Shown piece after piece: positions 11,531 to 24,183 of a stretch of DNA of 64,000 nucleotides. The number at the start of each line of letters is the position of its first letter. Position 1 is the first letter of the stretch. The notes below the pieces were generated by a model. The model was given only the letters and a program-made list of their open reading frames with translations. It was not told the origin of the DNA and did no database searches. The stretch covers positions 21,328,001-21,392,000 of the forward strand of contig OX344751.2 in NCBI GenBank assembly GCA_947034885.2. The letters run 5' to 3'. The position numbers and the translations under genes are program-made. The DNA is from Thuidium tamariscinum (taxonomy: Eukaryota > Streptophyta > Bryopsida > Hypnales > Thuidiaceae).

Positions 11531-12098
11531 GACAATCAAGGGCTTGAAGGCCAGATACACAACATGATTATGGGCTTTTGGTGAGATTTGGATGTGTTAG
11601 ATGGTGAACAGCCAGGACAATTGCAATTACTGTTACCTTCTCTCACAAATGATTAATTAATTTGTTGGCACAACATGTTGTGGAAATCCTTATCTGAATA
11701 TGTAGAACAAGCTTGTTTTTTAAACATTTTTGCACTTTGTTTTCTTGAATATTTGTAAGATGTTTTGTTTTATGTGAGTAAAATCAACTTCTTGTAGCTT
11801 TGGAGCTCAAGATTAAGTTGAAGGTTTGGAGACTGATAGGTTTGGTACAAGGTGATTTGGTATGTGCCAAATTATCCAAACTAACTACAAACTAGAATGT
11901 CAAAGCTAAATTAACCTTCTGTTTTAAGTTCCAAAACATAACCCAACACACATAGTTGGCTTGTTGTTAACAAATCAATTATGAAATCAATGCCTATTGT
12001 TTTGCTACTGGATATCAACATTGATATTATTGCATTGTAACAATTCATTAGATACAATTGAAGTTCCAAACATGTATGGAGAAAAAGGGAGGTTTAGG
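11531..12098. other. Spacer between convergent genes
   Basis: This holds the 3' flanks of the SET pseudogene (+) and of the unrecognised gene ending at 12099 (-). Nothing else is visible. Confidence 0.5.
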
Positions 12099-15000
12099 TT
12101 AATGGTAAAAGTAATCAGCATTGACATCCCAAGTTGGAGGAAAAACTTTGGGCAAAACTTTTTGGCCTGCAGGTGGCATTTTAGAAGGATCGCCTGGATA
12201 AAATTGCCATCCCAATTGTTCATGACCTAGAGTGAAACCACAACTATGTTAAGTTTGTGCATCAAGTCAACCACAAATTCGTTCATTGCTTTTTAGCAAT
12301 AGAGTTGCTCTTTAGAATTCCTACTTTTTTTTTAAAAATTCCTTATGTTCATGGCATGGTGGACTTTGATTTTCACATTGCAATTACAATATAGTACGTG
12401 CACCTATGATTGCCTCTCATTGCAAAAATAACTAAAATTGACTAAAATTTGGATAAAGGATCAACATGTGGCTTTTAGCAATTAGAAAATATTTCTTACT
12501 TAAATTGAGTATGAGAATTTTGATCCAAATATAGAAAAATATTCACTTTCCAAGTTCATTGTAGAAGAGCTAGTATTAAAATATGATAGAAGACACATTT
12601 ATAAAATAGGAAACCCTTGTATTGAATTCAAATGGTGAATTCACATAATAACACCTATGCAATAATTTCTCCAAATGGAATGCTTTATTTTCAATTTGTC
12701 ATGCCCAACCTTCTTCATGCATGCTCATATGCAAGATGTTGATATTTATGTATAGTTGATAATGGGCCTTTATACCTTATTCCTTCTAATATTTTAGTTT
12801 TAAAAATTTTAGTTAGATTGTGGAAGAAAAAAGACGATTAACTCACCTTGTTTGAGGTCACAATGCTTTTGATCCTTATTCTCTAGCTCATATGCATAAT
12901 GTGTTGGAAATGGGACATAAGTTGTAGGGTCTCGAGGATATGAAATAATCTTTGGAGGATAGACTACTCGTCCAAAGTCACCAGCAGCAATTTTTTTAGT
13001 CAAATCACCAGGATAGAATTTAAATTTTGATTTATGTCCTACATAGTTTCATACAAAGATTAATGACATAGAAAAATCACATACTTTTTCAACCAAAGGA
13101 AATCAATTGGAGAAATGCAAAGAATGTCCAAACCATTGTAAACTAATCTAATTGTTGATGTATCTTTTGTAGATTTTGAGTCTCTAATATCTAGGACTTG
13201 TGTTGTCATTCAAAATTAATTGGTTCGGAGATACTTGAGCTCTTTAATATTTGAGCTTGAGTTTGACATTATAAGGTTTAAGAAAGATTTCCAATTGGAG
13301 GGGTAAGATTTAGCTTTTTTATTTTTTTGACATGAGTAAAGGATGATTTTACAATTTTAAGTTGTTCATTATTATAAATACTTTATTTTATCTAGTTTTG
13401 TTTATCAAGGAACACATTCATTAATCATTAATTTTAATGATAGAAAATTATACTCCATCTCAATTAAAATAGCATCTTCAATTGAGTTACTCATTGTCAA
13501 ATCATGAATCCTTGCTTACCTTCCTTTAAATCACAATGCTTTTCACCTCCTACTTTGTGCTCGTCAGCATGAGGAAATGGCCATGGTTGAAATGTACTTG
13601 GATCTCTTGGAAAACTCAAGAATTGCTACACACCCTCAAATATAAGAATCACAATATTATGAATCAATGTTCGAGGTTCTTTTTTCTTCTTGGAAAGTAG
13701 GAACCTCCAATATAGCATTTTTTTGCCAACCAATGACTCTCTATAGATTAAACTAAATTCACTCTAAGAGATTCATGGAGGGATTCTTCCAATCTTCAAG
13801 GGGGAATGGTTTAGGCCGGTTAACAATGTTATATGACTTGTAGATCCTACATTGGCAAGTTCAAATGATATAATGGAATTGCAATTAATATTTTAGGTCA
13901 CATGCTACTTACTCGAGGGAGTTTGCCTTGTGAGGCATACTCGTGTCGTTCAAATGGCCAGTGGGTTTCCACAAATGGCTTGGGCTGAAATTGGTATACA
14001 TCATTATACAAATGTTAGTTCATGCAAATGTTGAAAACAAAAAGTTCAAAACAAAATTTTTATGTATCAAGAGTGTTGAATGATATAGTGAAGCTTACAC
14101 ATCTTTGACGACGTCGATACAAGTTGTTGCATTGACTTGGCTTACCCTCTCCATACTGCACACAAAGCCACTACATGTACTTGGAAGCTCTTGCTTACAA
14201 TGAAATTGAATTTGCAGTTTCTATATTGATTTTTTTCTCCAAAAATGGTAACAACCTCAACTAGGAAATGTAGCGTTTGATAGTATCTCCCAAGTGAAAA
14301 ACATCATTCTTTTGCAAGCACAATGTGCCACTACAAATGATTTTTTTGGTCATTTAATCCTTCAAGGACTCGACAATCAAATATTGAATAATGAAAGTAT
14401 CCAAACATTCCTTTCCCAAGCCCATTTGTGTTTGTTTTCATCTATGTATATGTTTACAAGTAGATTCTTGATTGCATAAGTTCTCTTATATTTGTATGGT
14501 ATAGATATTTAGAACTTTTCTTTCTAAATATTCTCTAGTTCAAGGCCTACCCCTAGTTCCTCCTTTGAGGTTAAGTCACTTTGGATTAAATGACACAAAA
14601 ATTAGCAACATGATTCAAATGAACTTGTGATTTCAGTGGTGTCAACTAATCCCTTTTTCTAGAAGTAACTAAGTGCCTGGATATAGATAGATTCTAAACA
14701 AAAAACTGGATTCATGATCGGTACCTTCACAACTACTTGATTGTGTTTTGTAGCAAAAGGAGCTGCTAATGTCGTGTTCTCTTGAATAATGGGAGGCTTT
14801 GGCGGTGGAGGACTCATCGGCCTGAATTTGGTTTCCCCAGGCTTACGATTCCAGGGCTCTTCATTCCACTTATTGTCTGGCTGTCAAAGTCCATCACCCA
14901 TCTCACAAAACATATTCTTAAATTGGGGTCTTTCAATAGAATGCAAAACAAACATAACTTTGAGCTTCATAACATAAAGTGCACACAACTTTTTCTTCAA

Positions 15001-16516
15001 TCAAGGTGGCTTCAAAATACAATCCAAGAGCGAAAACCAACCCTAACAATTGTTTGGGACTTGTGCATCAAATGGTCCCTAAATTCTTTTTGTATATAGG
15101 TGAATGAAATTTTGTGACTTCTTACATATTTGAGGTCAAAGACACGAGACTCTCGAGGATGCGCGAAGGAATCAAAGTCCAATTCCCATGGCAACTTGTG
15201 CACCTTCTTCAGCAACTCCGAACCAGCATCAACGTGGCCGAGGCAAAACCCATCCGACTTCATGTGCATGTGCTCGTCTTTCTCCCACGGTGGTATCACA
15301 ATCGGCCTTGTCTACTGCCATCACCGCAAGAGTTGCCCTTTTATCAATCACACAAACGCTATCACTCAATTGGGTATCAATGGAAGCAATTTGAATTTTG
15401 GAATGTTCGGCGAGAATGCAATCGTCAATCAGGAAAACAGAAGCCCAACGCTTGCTCAAGCAAGCTAGTGATAAGCATACATTTCATGTCAACATTCTTT
15501 TATGGCAACGATCTTCCCATTCCATTTCTAAAGAATTAGTAGGGTTTCCAATCAATAGCACAGAAATCCTCCTCGTGAATCACACCAAAAGTTTCAGCAT
15601 GTTATACCTTTCAAATTCTCATCAAAATACCTCTGGAACTCTCAAATTATTATTACTATTCAAAAGACCTTGTTAGTTTTTTCAGGAGATATCTCCAAAA
15701 TTCTCATCATCATATTATATCCCTGAAACTCTCTATTATTACTAGAAATCTTGTTAATTATCATCATGTTCTATCTCTAAAATTCTCATCATAGTATCTA
15801 TGAAACTCTCTGCTACTACTAGAAACCTTGTTAATTCTTCACGATGTATCTTCAAAATTCTCATCATGATTTCTCTGAAACTCTCTGATAATATCACCAG
15901 GAAACCTTGTTAGTTTTTCCATGATACATCTCTTGAATTCTCATCAAGATATCTCTGAAATTCTCTCCTTTTACTGAATCTCGTTAATATTTCATGATGA
16001 ATCTCTAAGCTTCTCACCGTGACATCTCTGAAACTCTCTCTCAACTCTTACTAAAAACCTTGTTAATTTTTCAAAAATCTATGGAACATCAAAGTTGCTC
16101 GGTCGCTTGGAGCTGACCTCTTCTTGCAAGGCTTCATTGTGGTAGGTGGCAAATGGCGCATTCGCAGAGGAGGACACCACCGCGGTGTTGAAAATCCCGG
16201 AGCCTCGCATCGGCCGGGAACGACCCAAAACCAGTTCCCAGGGACGAATTCCGGGCTCCCTCCACCAAGCGCGGTGTCGAAAATACGGCTCTGGGTTGTG
16301 CGGCGGGGGCTTGTAGCGGAGCTCGCCGCGGATGTCGTCGTCCAGCGCCCATGGCTCCTGGTGAAGCCGGCTCCTCGCCAAGTTTTGCTCATAGCTCACG
16401 TGGTCGGAGCGGTCGAAGCAGTAGCGGTGGTGGTGGGGTTTCACGTGGGGGGGTCCGAATTGGGACCTTGGAGAGAAGGCGATTTGCTTGGAGTTGCTTG
16501 CTTGAGGCATGCTCAA
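12099..16516 (-). CDS. Unrecognised eight-exon gene with duplicated PRDP / KHCDLK-GH / FYPGD motif
   Basis: Exons in transcript order: 16516 to about 16118, 15311-15126, 14880-14725, 14155-14099, 13984-13913, 13625-13520, 13038-12847 and 12226-12099 (stop TAA). Every junction from exon 2 on has GT and AG in matching phase, giving about 431 residues. The exon 1 donor is uncertain: GTCAGC after 16118 or GTTCCA after 16088, both phase 0. The protein is rich in Pro, Trp, Tyr and His, with WNRKPGETKFRPM and PPPPKPP stretches. Near the C-terminus a unit of about 60 residues is repeated: F/Y-PRDPS/TTF/Y, then KHCDLK-x-GH, then FYPGD. Both GH positions sit on a phase-1 intron, which suggests exon duplication. 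No signal peptide, membrane segment or known domain is seen. I do not recognise the family; the aromatic/proline-rich, domain-poor style recalls axonemal inner-microtubule proteins, but that is only a guess. Confidence 0.65.
15595..16080. repeat. Tandem repeat of about 80 bp in intron 1 of the unrecognised gene
   Basis: Six diverged copies of 72-87 bp are built around '(c/t)aaaattctcatca', 'tctctgaaactctct', 'actagaaaccttgttaatt' and 'atgat..atctc'. The array ends within about 40 bp of the exon 1 border and fills most of the intron. Confidence 0.8.
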
Positions 16517-17397
16517 TGGATTGAAATCGCAAGTTCACTTTCAAGTTGTTGCATAATCAAATCATACTCTCTCCATTGAAGCATGCTTAACTCTCTCACA
16601 CTGCTGTTTGATGTATGACAGAGAATTTTTGCATGGAAAATAGAATTGCAACTGTTCATCCTTGGAATTTTGTGCAGAAAGAGGGAGATCGTGAATTATA
16701 GTGGTTTGGTCTTCAATGAATACTTTTGAATTTTTTAAAGGACTGAGATGATTTGCATGGGTTCAAAAAGCATGATTTTCAAAGAGACTAGCCAGTCCTT
16801 ACAAGATTAATGAATTGAATTGGTGAGTTCACTTTCAAGTCATAGCAGAATCAAATAATACTCTATTCACTGCGGCAATTTTTGTGGGTTGAGTTGGTGA
16901 GTTAACTTTCAAGTCATATATTATAGTAGAACTAAATAATAGTCTCTTCCTTGGTAGCATTGTTAGATTGTCTTTTCATATCAAGATTACGAGATTTGTA
17001 TCCTTTTTTCATCAAAATTAGAGTCTCTTCAATGGTTGGATTCATTTGTACTTTGGACTCTTGCTATTAGAACTTGAATGGACAAGTGAAGAAAGGGGAG
17101 TGGAAAGGGGAGCTTCTTGCATTTGCCTACATTGTTGATTTGAGAATCTATAGTGATATGCAATATTTGAAGTTAGTACAACAATAGGTAGGTGAAATGA
17201 AGTAGGTGGTTGAATAATTTATGAGAAGTTGTAGAGGGAAACCTAGAGGATGGAAGAAATCAAGATAAATTGTGTAGAGTGTAGAAGATGTAAGAATTTA
17301 CTTTGCATCATTATTTGTGGCGAGTATTTGCAATGAGAATGGAAGTACAAAATGAAGGAACTAAGGATTTTTTTCAAGTAAGATTTGAAAGGGTAAA
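16517..17397. other. Spacer upstream of the minus-strand gene
   Basis: This would contain the promoter of the gene starting at 16516. A short motif, 'gagttcactttcaagtcat' followed by 'agaatcaaataatactct', recurs with changes near 16531, 16825 and 16895. No gene is seen. Confidence 0.4.
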
Positions 17398-17725
17398 TAC
17401 AAAGTGATGATTGATTCCAAGCATGGCTTGATTTGGGCTTAGCTTTTTTCATTGATGAGAAGAAAACTTATTAATAATTGTTTGAGTCAAGATTTGGAAT
17501 TGATAGATTAGTTATTGTAAAAATCTATGAACAAGAAAAAATAAACTTGGATTTAATGAAGTTGGTTACTTTGAGTGAATTAAGCAATCTTGTGCTTTTT
17601 CAAATGATTAGCACTTTCTCATGTGATGACAATGGGTAAGTACATTTAGATACAATAACAAGGTAACTTATGCCTAAACTAAGTTACCTAAAGATGTTGA
17701 TTATTTAAAGATGTTGATTGTTTAG
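17398..17725 (+). repeat. Direct duplication, copy 1
   Basis: About 300 bp starting 'gattgattccaagcatggctt' (in parts) and running through 'gaattaagcaatcttgtgc' to 'gatgttgattgttt'. It is repeated at 18640-18935 with many substitutions and small gaps, and has no coding frame. Confidence 0.65.
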
Positions 17726-18639
17726 ACATAACCCTTTTAGAAGAATGGTAGCTTGATATGGGTGTACAAAAGAATTGTTTCAAGGTCTTTGTTGCATATT
17801 GCTTGCTATTTTGATACTTACAATCTAATTCAACTATAATCTTCATATTTCCAAATTGGATTTATAGGATTGTATGCTTATAAAGCACCCTAAAAATATT
17901 TACAATCTTTGTAGGATCATTTTTGGAATTTGGGTGTCTTTTTTTGTCCTTTATATGCCCATCAAGACTTTGTCCTATTTTTATAAATAGTAAAAAAAAG
18001 AATCATATTGATAAGTACATATTAATATTTTCTTTCAAAAAAATTTGTGTGATTTTTCTATTATGGAATTTATCTAAATTTGATGAATCAAATTGCTTAG
18101 ACACCATCAATTGATCATTTATCTTGTACCCCCAATTGTACAATTCAAGATTGTTTTTCTAAAAGCCTCTAAATCATGCATATTTTGGATTTCATAAAAT
18201 TGAATTTATGAAATGTTAATCATTTGAGGAAAGGAAGGAGTCCATTGGTCTACAAATATTCAAACTAATCCAAATTACAATGCACAATATTTGTGTGATT
18301 ATAGTCTTTTTCTGACAATAGAAGGATTTGTTTATCTTGATTCCTATAGTCAATGTCAAAAGGGTCTAGAACTCATCATTTCTTGGAAAATGCAAGTAAA
18401 AGATGTCACAAAAAAACATCATACCTAAAAGGTAGGGCACAAAAGAATGAACAAGAAGATGGAAGGAGGGAAAGAAATACAAGGAAAAAAGGTAATGATG
18501 TGATGTCAAAGGCCAATATAATGCTTCCAACTTTCTCAAAAGGGAGTGTTGTTGAAGAAAAATGCTCATATCATGAGCATTTTATTGGTTGGATTGTACC
18601 TTGAGCCAATAAAAACAATCCATGTATGTGCAACAAATG
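17726..18639. other. AT-rich spacer between duplicated blocks
   Basis: No gene is supported. A lysine/arginine-rich open frame of 83 codons at 18353-18604 has neither a recognisable domain nor a duplicated counterpart. Confidence 0.35.
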
Positions 18640-18935
18640 CAAAGTAACACTTGATTCCAAGCATGGCTTTATTTGGACTTAGTTTTTCTCATCAATGAAA
18701 AGAAAAAATTATTAATATTTGTTCAAGTCAAGATTTGGATTTTTAGTTGTTATAAGTGTCTATCAATAAGAAAAAATAAAATTAGAATGAAGTTGGTTTG
18801 TATGAATTAAGCAATCTTGTGCCTTTTTAAATGATTAGCAGTCGCTTATGCTATGGCAATGAGTAGGTACAATTGTAAGGTTACTTTGCCTAAAAGGTAC
18901 CTATAAATGTTGATTGTCTAAACACAACTCTTTCC
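18640..18935 (+). repeat. Direct duplication, copy 2
   Basis: This is the diverged second copy of the block at 17398-17725, beginning 'cttgattccaagcatggctt' and ending near 'atgttgattgtctaaac'. Confidence 0.65.
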
Positions 18936-19199
18936 AATAATTAACAAACTCAATTTTTAATATTTAGTTCATGGTACACTATTTTTAATTTGCAAAAATC
19001 AAATATGTCTATTTTTGAACAAACAAACTAAATTTATCACTTTGGATTTTTTACAAATTCTCATTATATTGTGTATCATATACCTAGGTCAATCATACAT
19101 GAAATAGTGGAGACTTCCGATGAAGCACCACAAATGTGACTAGATGAGAGGTCATTTCATTTGCAATGATTCCTATTGGGATTGCAATTCAAACCAAGG

Positions 19200-19368
19200 A
19201 TTTTTTTGAAAATTATTTTTCTTCTTTGTTAGTATATTTTGAAATTATTTAAATTAAAAAAAATTAAATTAAAAAATTCAGATCAATAGTGTCTAGTTTG
19301 CAATATTGGGAACAATTTTAGGGAATGGCCCTAAAACAATTTCTCAAAGGCCAAAAACTCTTCTAATG
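19200..19368. mobile_element. Partial MITE related to the CATTAGAAG family
   Basis: Read on the minus strand from 19368, it begins CATTAGAAG, then 'ttttagggccattccc' and 'gttcccaatattg', followed by A/T runs. This is the same layout as the elements at 37085 and 44992. The other end is not recognisable, so it is probably truncated or decayed. Confidence 0.45.
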
Positions 19369-22009
19369 TTTTGAAAATCAATTCTACCACTAAAAGTATA
19401 GTGATAATTTCCTCTAAACTGAAAGACCCCATCATTTTCTTCTCTAAATAGATCCTTTGGTGTGTTGTGTTTGCTTATGCCTTGAAGACCTTGAATCTAC
19501 CATTTCAATAAAAATTTGCCTTAGTTTACTTGAATATCTAGGAATTGCAAAGATACCAAGCTTAATATACCGAATCAAAAATTTCACCACTCCTATTTTA
19601 AAATCTAATAGGAGAATTGTGGCACCAATGAAAATCTATTTCCAAAACTTTGCATTGAAGCACTCTATTTCAAATTTCATATTCATCCAAGAGCCCTTTT
19701 TAAGGCAATATAGCATTTAAGCCTTGTTTTTTCTTTTATCTTCAAGATAATTGTACACTACAAAACACAAAATTTCATTGTGCATTCAAGTCAAAGGAGA
19801 TGTACTATATGTGAAGTTATCACACTTTGCACAAAGAGTATTTTATTGGGGATATTACTTTGGCCCCTTCTTAATTTTTAGAGTACCCTAGTGTTACCTA
19901 ATTTTCAAGCATTATATATTAAAAAGGTTTATTTTGTTTTATAAATTTTTTTGGGTGGGGGGGAGGCTAGAAATAGTATCTTTGTTTAGGATTTTCGATA
20001 TTTCAATATATTACAAAGAACAAGAAATTTTAGCACTTAGCATACAAAAAATATGAATTTTAGAGATTGTGCTTACAATATCCAATACAACCCATCTAAA
20101 AGCTGAGCCAATAACCGACACCAACCACATAATCATGCAAAATACTCAAAAATACAATGACAAATAAAATTGAGCTCAAATTTGAAACAAATTCATTCAA
20201 ACAACTATGCTATAAGCATCAATGGACAAAGTCCAAAAGTTGATGCATGAAAGTTGTAGCTAGCCTACAACATGCTATACATTACCATTGAAATTTGAAG
20301 AAAAAATCAATTCTCATTTGAAATATTATTAATTTTAAAGTTAGCCATGTTTAAAACTCAATTTTGTTTACTATGATTTGGAATTACTTTACCTTTTGTC
20401 AATTTTTTTTAATTAAAGCTCTGAAAAAACATTTTGTGTCTTGGCATCTTGATATATATCATTTCAAATTGTTGAAATCAAAAATAGATTGAAATTAACA
20501 TTTATAGGATTTGAAATATCAACAACTTGACAACTATGAAAACACTTATGATTCTCACACTATTAAATTTTTTTTTAAAGAATTGGGAACAAGAAATTGC
20601 AATAGACATTGTAGAGAGAGTACTAGTTGCAATTTAGACCATTGTTATAACTTAATACACTTTGCATTGAAATATTTGTTGAATAGAATAGTATTTTCAA
20701 TGAATATTTTTATGCATATAATTTGTTTTTAGATTCAAAATTTATACAATCTATAAGAACAAAAAAATTAAAAGTATGTAGAAAGAAGATTAAAAATAGG
20801 ATTAAAAATGTGAAGAAATAACAAAATCACTAGCAATATAGGGTGCTCTAGCCATAAACTATACCTTCTTCATTTTGGCCAAGGCAAAGTAGTACCAAGA
20901 ACTATGTAATTACGTCTAGCTATAGAAAGATTGGTATTCAGTCAATTCAAACAAAAAGTAGATTTGCAAGCAATGTTCAAAAGATACACAAACTTTTTGA
21001 AATTTCTACAAAACAAAGACAATTACAAAACAAAGCCAGGAAAGAAAGAAATAGAAAAAATGAATCTAATCTAGCTATTGGTGCTATCAATTCACCTACT
21101 TATCTAATGAATTTTGTACTATAGTTTTCATTGTCGAAGGAGAAAATCCAACCTTGAAGTGTGCTATACAAAGTAAGAAGGTGTTTATTATTCACATCAA
21201 GATGAAAGATTCTAAGTTGTACTAAAACTAAAAGTAAAAAATTTCATAATTAGACTAACAATGTTGTAAATTTCTAGCAGAACATGTTTAAACTTGGCCA
21301 TATGATTTTCTAGATGGAGATGTGGATTCCCTATGCTATAGTGGTTTTTGCTAGGGACTCTTTTCAATCTTGACATTCAAAGGCTCCTATAATTACAAGG
21401 CCCAAAACATTCTATGTTTTAATTAAGTATATCAAAAGCCAAATGCCTTGCCCTAAGTGGATGGTATTTGATTTAAATGTTGTTTTTTATAGCACATTAT
21501 ATGTTGATAAGATTGAAAGTAACACAACTATGTATTCTTCATCATAAGTAACTTACAAACACAATATATGCATTATAGTCACCTTATATTACAAGTTATG
21601 AATAAATTACATCTTTTTTTTCTTCTATTATTTAACAAATATTTTATCTTTGGACTTACCTTTAGTTCTAAGACTAACACAAATCGAGCATTTCTATACA
21701 CCTGAAACTGCACCAGCATGACCACCCCTTTTTCCACAAATAATTCATGACTGCCTTCCAAAAAAAATGTTGGATATGACTACAATGTGCATGAAATGCG
21801 ACCTAGTGAGTGCGGTGATTGTGGATTGAGGTGAAGTCTTCCTTGTATTCACCATAGCGGTTACCAGGGCGGTTACTCTTCTTGACACAACATCCAATGA
21901 AGCATTCTTTTGACGACGAAGAGGCCAACAAGCAGCTTCAACATCCAACTCTACCCCACAACCATCCTCTTTGAATGAACAATTGATTGAATTGACTCCC
22001 TTTTGAACC
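19369..22009. other. AT-rich spacer upstream of the proteasome gene
   Basis: No gene or clear repeat is seen until the promoter and 5' UTR of the gene at 22010. The sequence becomes more GC-balanced from about 21780, which fits a 5' flank. Confidence 0.4.
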
Positions 22010-24183
22010 ATGAGTAGAGGAGCGGGAGCTGGGTACGATCGCCATATCACCATTTTCTCTCCTGAGGGTCGTCTCTACCAAGTCGGTAAGCTTCGTCTTT
22101 TGCAATTAATTAATACAGCGAGTTCATAATTTTCACGTCTTGATGTGTAAAATATTTGCAAATTGTGAATGTGGGTGTTGATTTTCGTGAAGCAGAATAT
22201 GCTTTCAAGGCGGTTAAAGCTTCAGGTGTCACTTCTATTGGAGTGCGAGGTAGAGACTCGGCATGCGTTGTCACTCAGAAGAAAGTGCCGGTAATTCGCC
22301 TGCCCTAAATCTGCCCTAAATTACTGAAAGTTCGTCTCATTTTTTTTCGAAACGATTCAGGGGATGATATATTTTTTTAAATGTCTTTGAGGAAAGGATT
22401 GTTATTTCGATAGAGTTGACATCAGTCAGTCCTGACACCTCTTTTTCAATCTTGAAGGACAAGCTTCTGGACCGATCAAGCATTACCCATCTCTTTGTTA
22501 TCACCAAATGCATTGGACTTCTTGCAACTGGGATGACAGGTGAGATGCGTAGTTATTTCTGCAGTGGATTTTATATGTTAATCCTCTGCAGCTCTTAACA
22601 AATTATAAATATTCTCTCGAGGCATAATAATCATGTTTTGTGATTTGAAGTTCTGCAGCGGACGCAAAGTCTCTGGTAGCACATGCTCGGGCAGAGGCAG
22701 CTGAGTTTCGATTCAAAATGGGCTATGAGATACCCGTTGATTACCTTGCAAAGAGGTGACTTCGCTTAAAGAGGAACTTGAAACATTTCATTGAAAGATT
22801 TTGTTTAATTATTGTTGTCTTTTGTTAAAGGCAGTAAAATCCTTGTGATAATTATACCATTGCAGAATGATGAGCAATTTGATTGAGCAATTTTATGGAC
22901 AGGCTTGCAGATAGGTCGCAGGTGTATACACAACACGCATACATGCGGCCTCTTGGAGTTTGTAAGTTAGATATTGTTGCTCCCGTTTGATGTTTTCTAA
23001 ACTACTCAAATGATTTTCCTTGTGAAAATAATCAACTTGCATTGTGTAGGAACCCAATTTACCACTGCTATCTAATGGCATATATTTCAGTGTATCACCA
23101 AGATAAATAAAGGAGAGCTTTAGATTGTATGTTTGAAGCATTAATATGAGATTGAATTATTTTTCAAATCATCACTGTCTCCACAGCTGCAATGTTCATT
23201 GGGATGGACGATGAACACCGACCTCGCCTCTACAAGTGCGACCCCGCAGGCCATTTTGTGGGTTACAAGGCAACGAGCTCTGGGGCCAAAGAACAAGAAG
23301 CAGTGAACATTTTGGACAAGAAGATCAAAAACAATCCCCAACTTTCATATGATGAAACTGTGCAAGTATGCAAACACCAATCCCTCTCACCTTTTATAAT
23401 TAAAATAGAATCTACACTTATTGTCGTCCATCGGTTGATCCGGTTGTGGGTTCTGTTTCATTTCAACTCATAAATTGGTACAACAGGTGTAAGTGTGGTT
23501 GAGTGAATGATTCGATCAAAAATTCAACTTCAAACTCCTAGTTTGAGTACTTAATAGTAATTGCTAGTTACCCTAAAAACTGAGTAGGTCACATTATTTT
23601 GGAGACTATGTTTTATAAACATACGATTTATTAGAAAAATTGAAAATTTTCAGTTAAATAGTTTCATTCTAATTTCGCATTCATTGTGTTCACAATCCAA
23701 AATGAATCGTAGGCTGAAAAAGTAGTTATTTTAAGACATGTGAGACAGAGTAGTATTTCTTGCAATTGTGATGTAGATTTTGAGGAGATGTTATCAACAA
23801 CAATTTTCTTGATTTGATTACTTGTAAAGCTCTGACTGGATGAAATTGATGCTGTTTAAAACGATTTCAGTCGTGCTTACTCTCATTGAACCACGGCTGC
23901 AGACAGCAATATGCGCATTGCAGAGCATCTTGTTGGAAGACTTCAAGCCTACAGAAATTGAGGTACACAGCTAACTAAGATACCTGTGTTTTCAACGCTA
24001 ATTAATCTTTGCTTGGTTCCTCTCAATGTTATAGAATCACATTTGTAAATGGTTGGTACGCATAATATTTGCAAACTTCACATTTTGTAGGTTGGGGTTG
24101 TCAGTAAGACTGATCCGCATTTCAGAGTGCTGACAACGGAGGAGATTGATGACCACTTGACATCCATAAGCGAGCGAGACTAA
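22010..24183 (+). CDS. PAA: 20S proteasome subunit alpha type-6
   Basis: Eight exons (22010-22085, 22196-22290, 22458-22539, 22659-22755, 22903-22961, 23187-23365, 23903-23962, 24091-24183) give 246 residues, the usual length of this subunit. It starts [20 protein letters not shown] and carries the alpha-type N-terminal signature through GRLYQVEYAFKA, which helps gate the barrel. Further landmarks are [41 protein letters not shown] and the C-terminus [13 protein letters not shown]. Alpha subunits are non-catalytic and form the outer rings of the 20S core in nucleus and cytosol, docking the regulatory particle. All splice sites are GT-AG with consistent phases and no lesion is seen. The start is the first ATG in frame and matches the family N-terminus. 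Neighbours are unrelated. Confidence 0.97.

Noticed and set aside
11997-12230. Plus-strand frame of 77 codons around 12100
   Set aside because: It is the antisense shadow of the terminal exon 12226-12099 of the minus-strand gene.
15229-15459. Minus-strand frame MSKRWASVFLID overlapping exon 2 of the unrecognised gene
   Set aside because: It lies in a different frame, lacks splice partners and overlaps the better-supported exon 15311-15126.
18353-18604. Basic 83-codon open frame in a spacer
   Set aside because: A/G-rich composition explains the Lys/Arg content. There is no domain, no splice context and no homologous copy.
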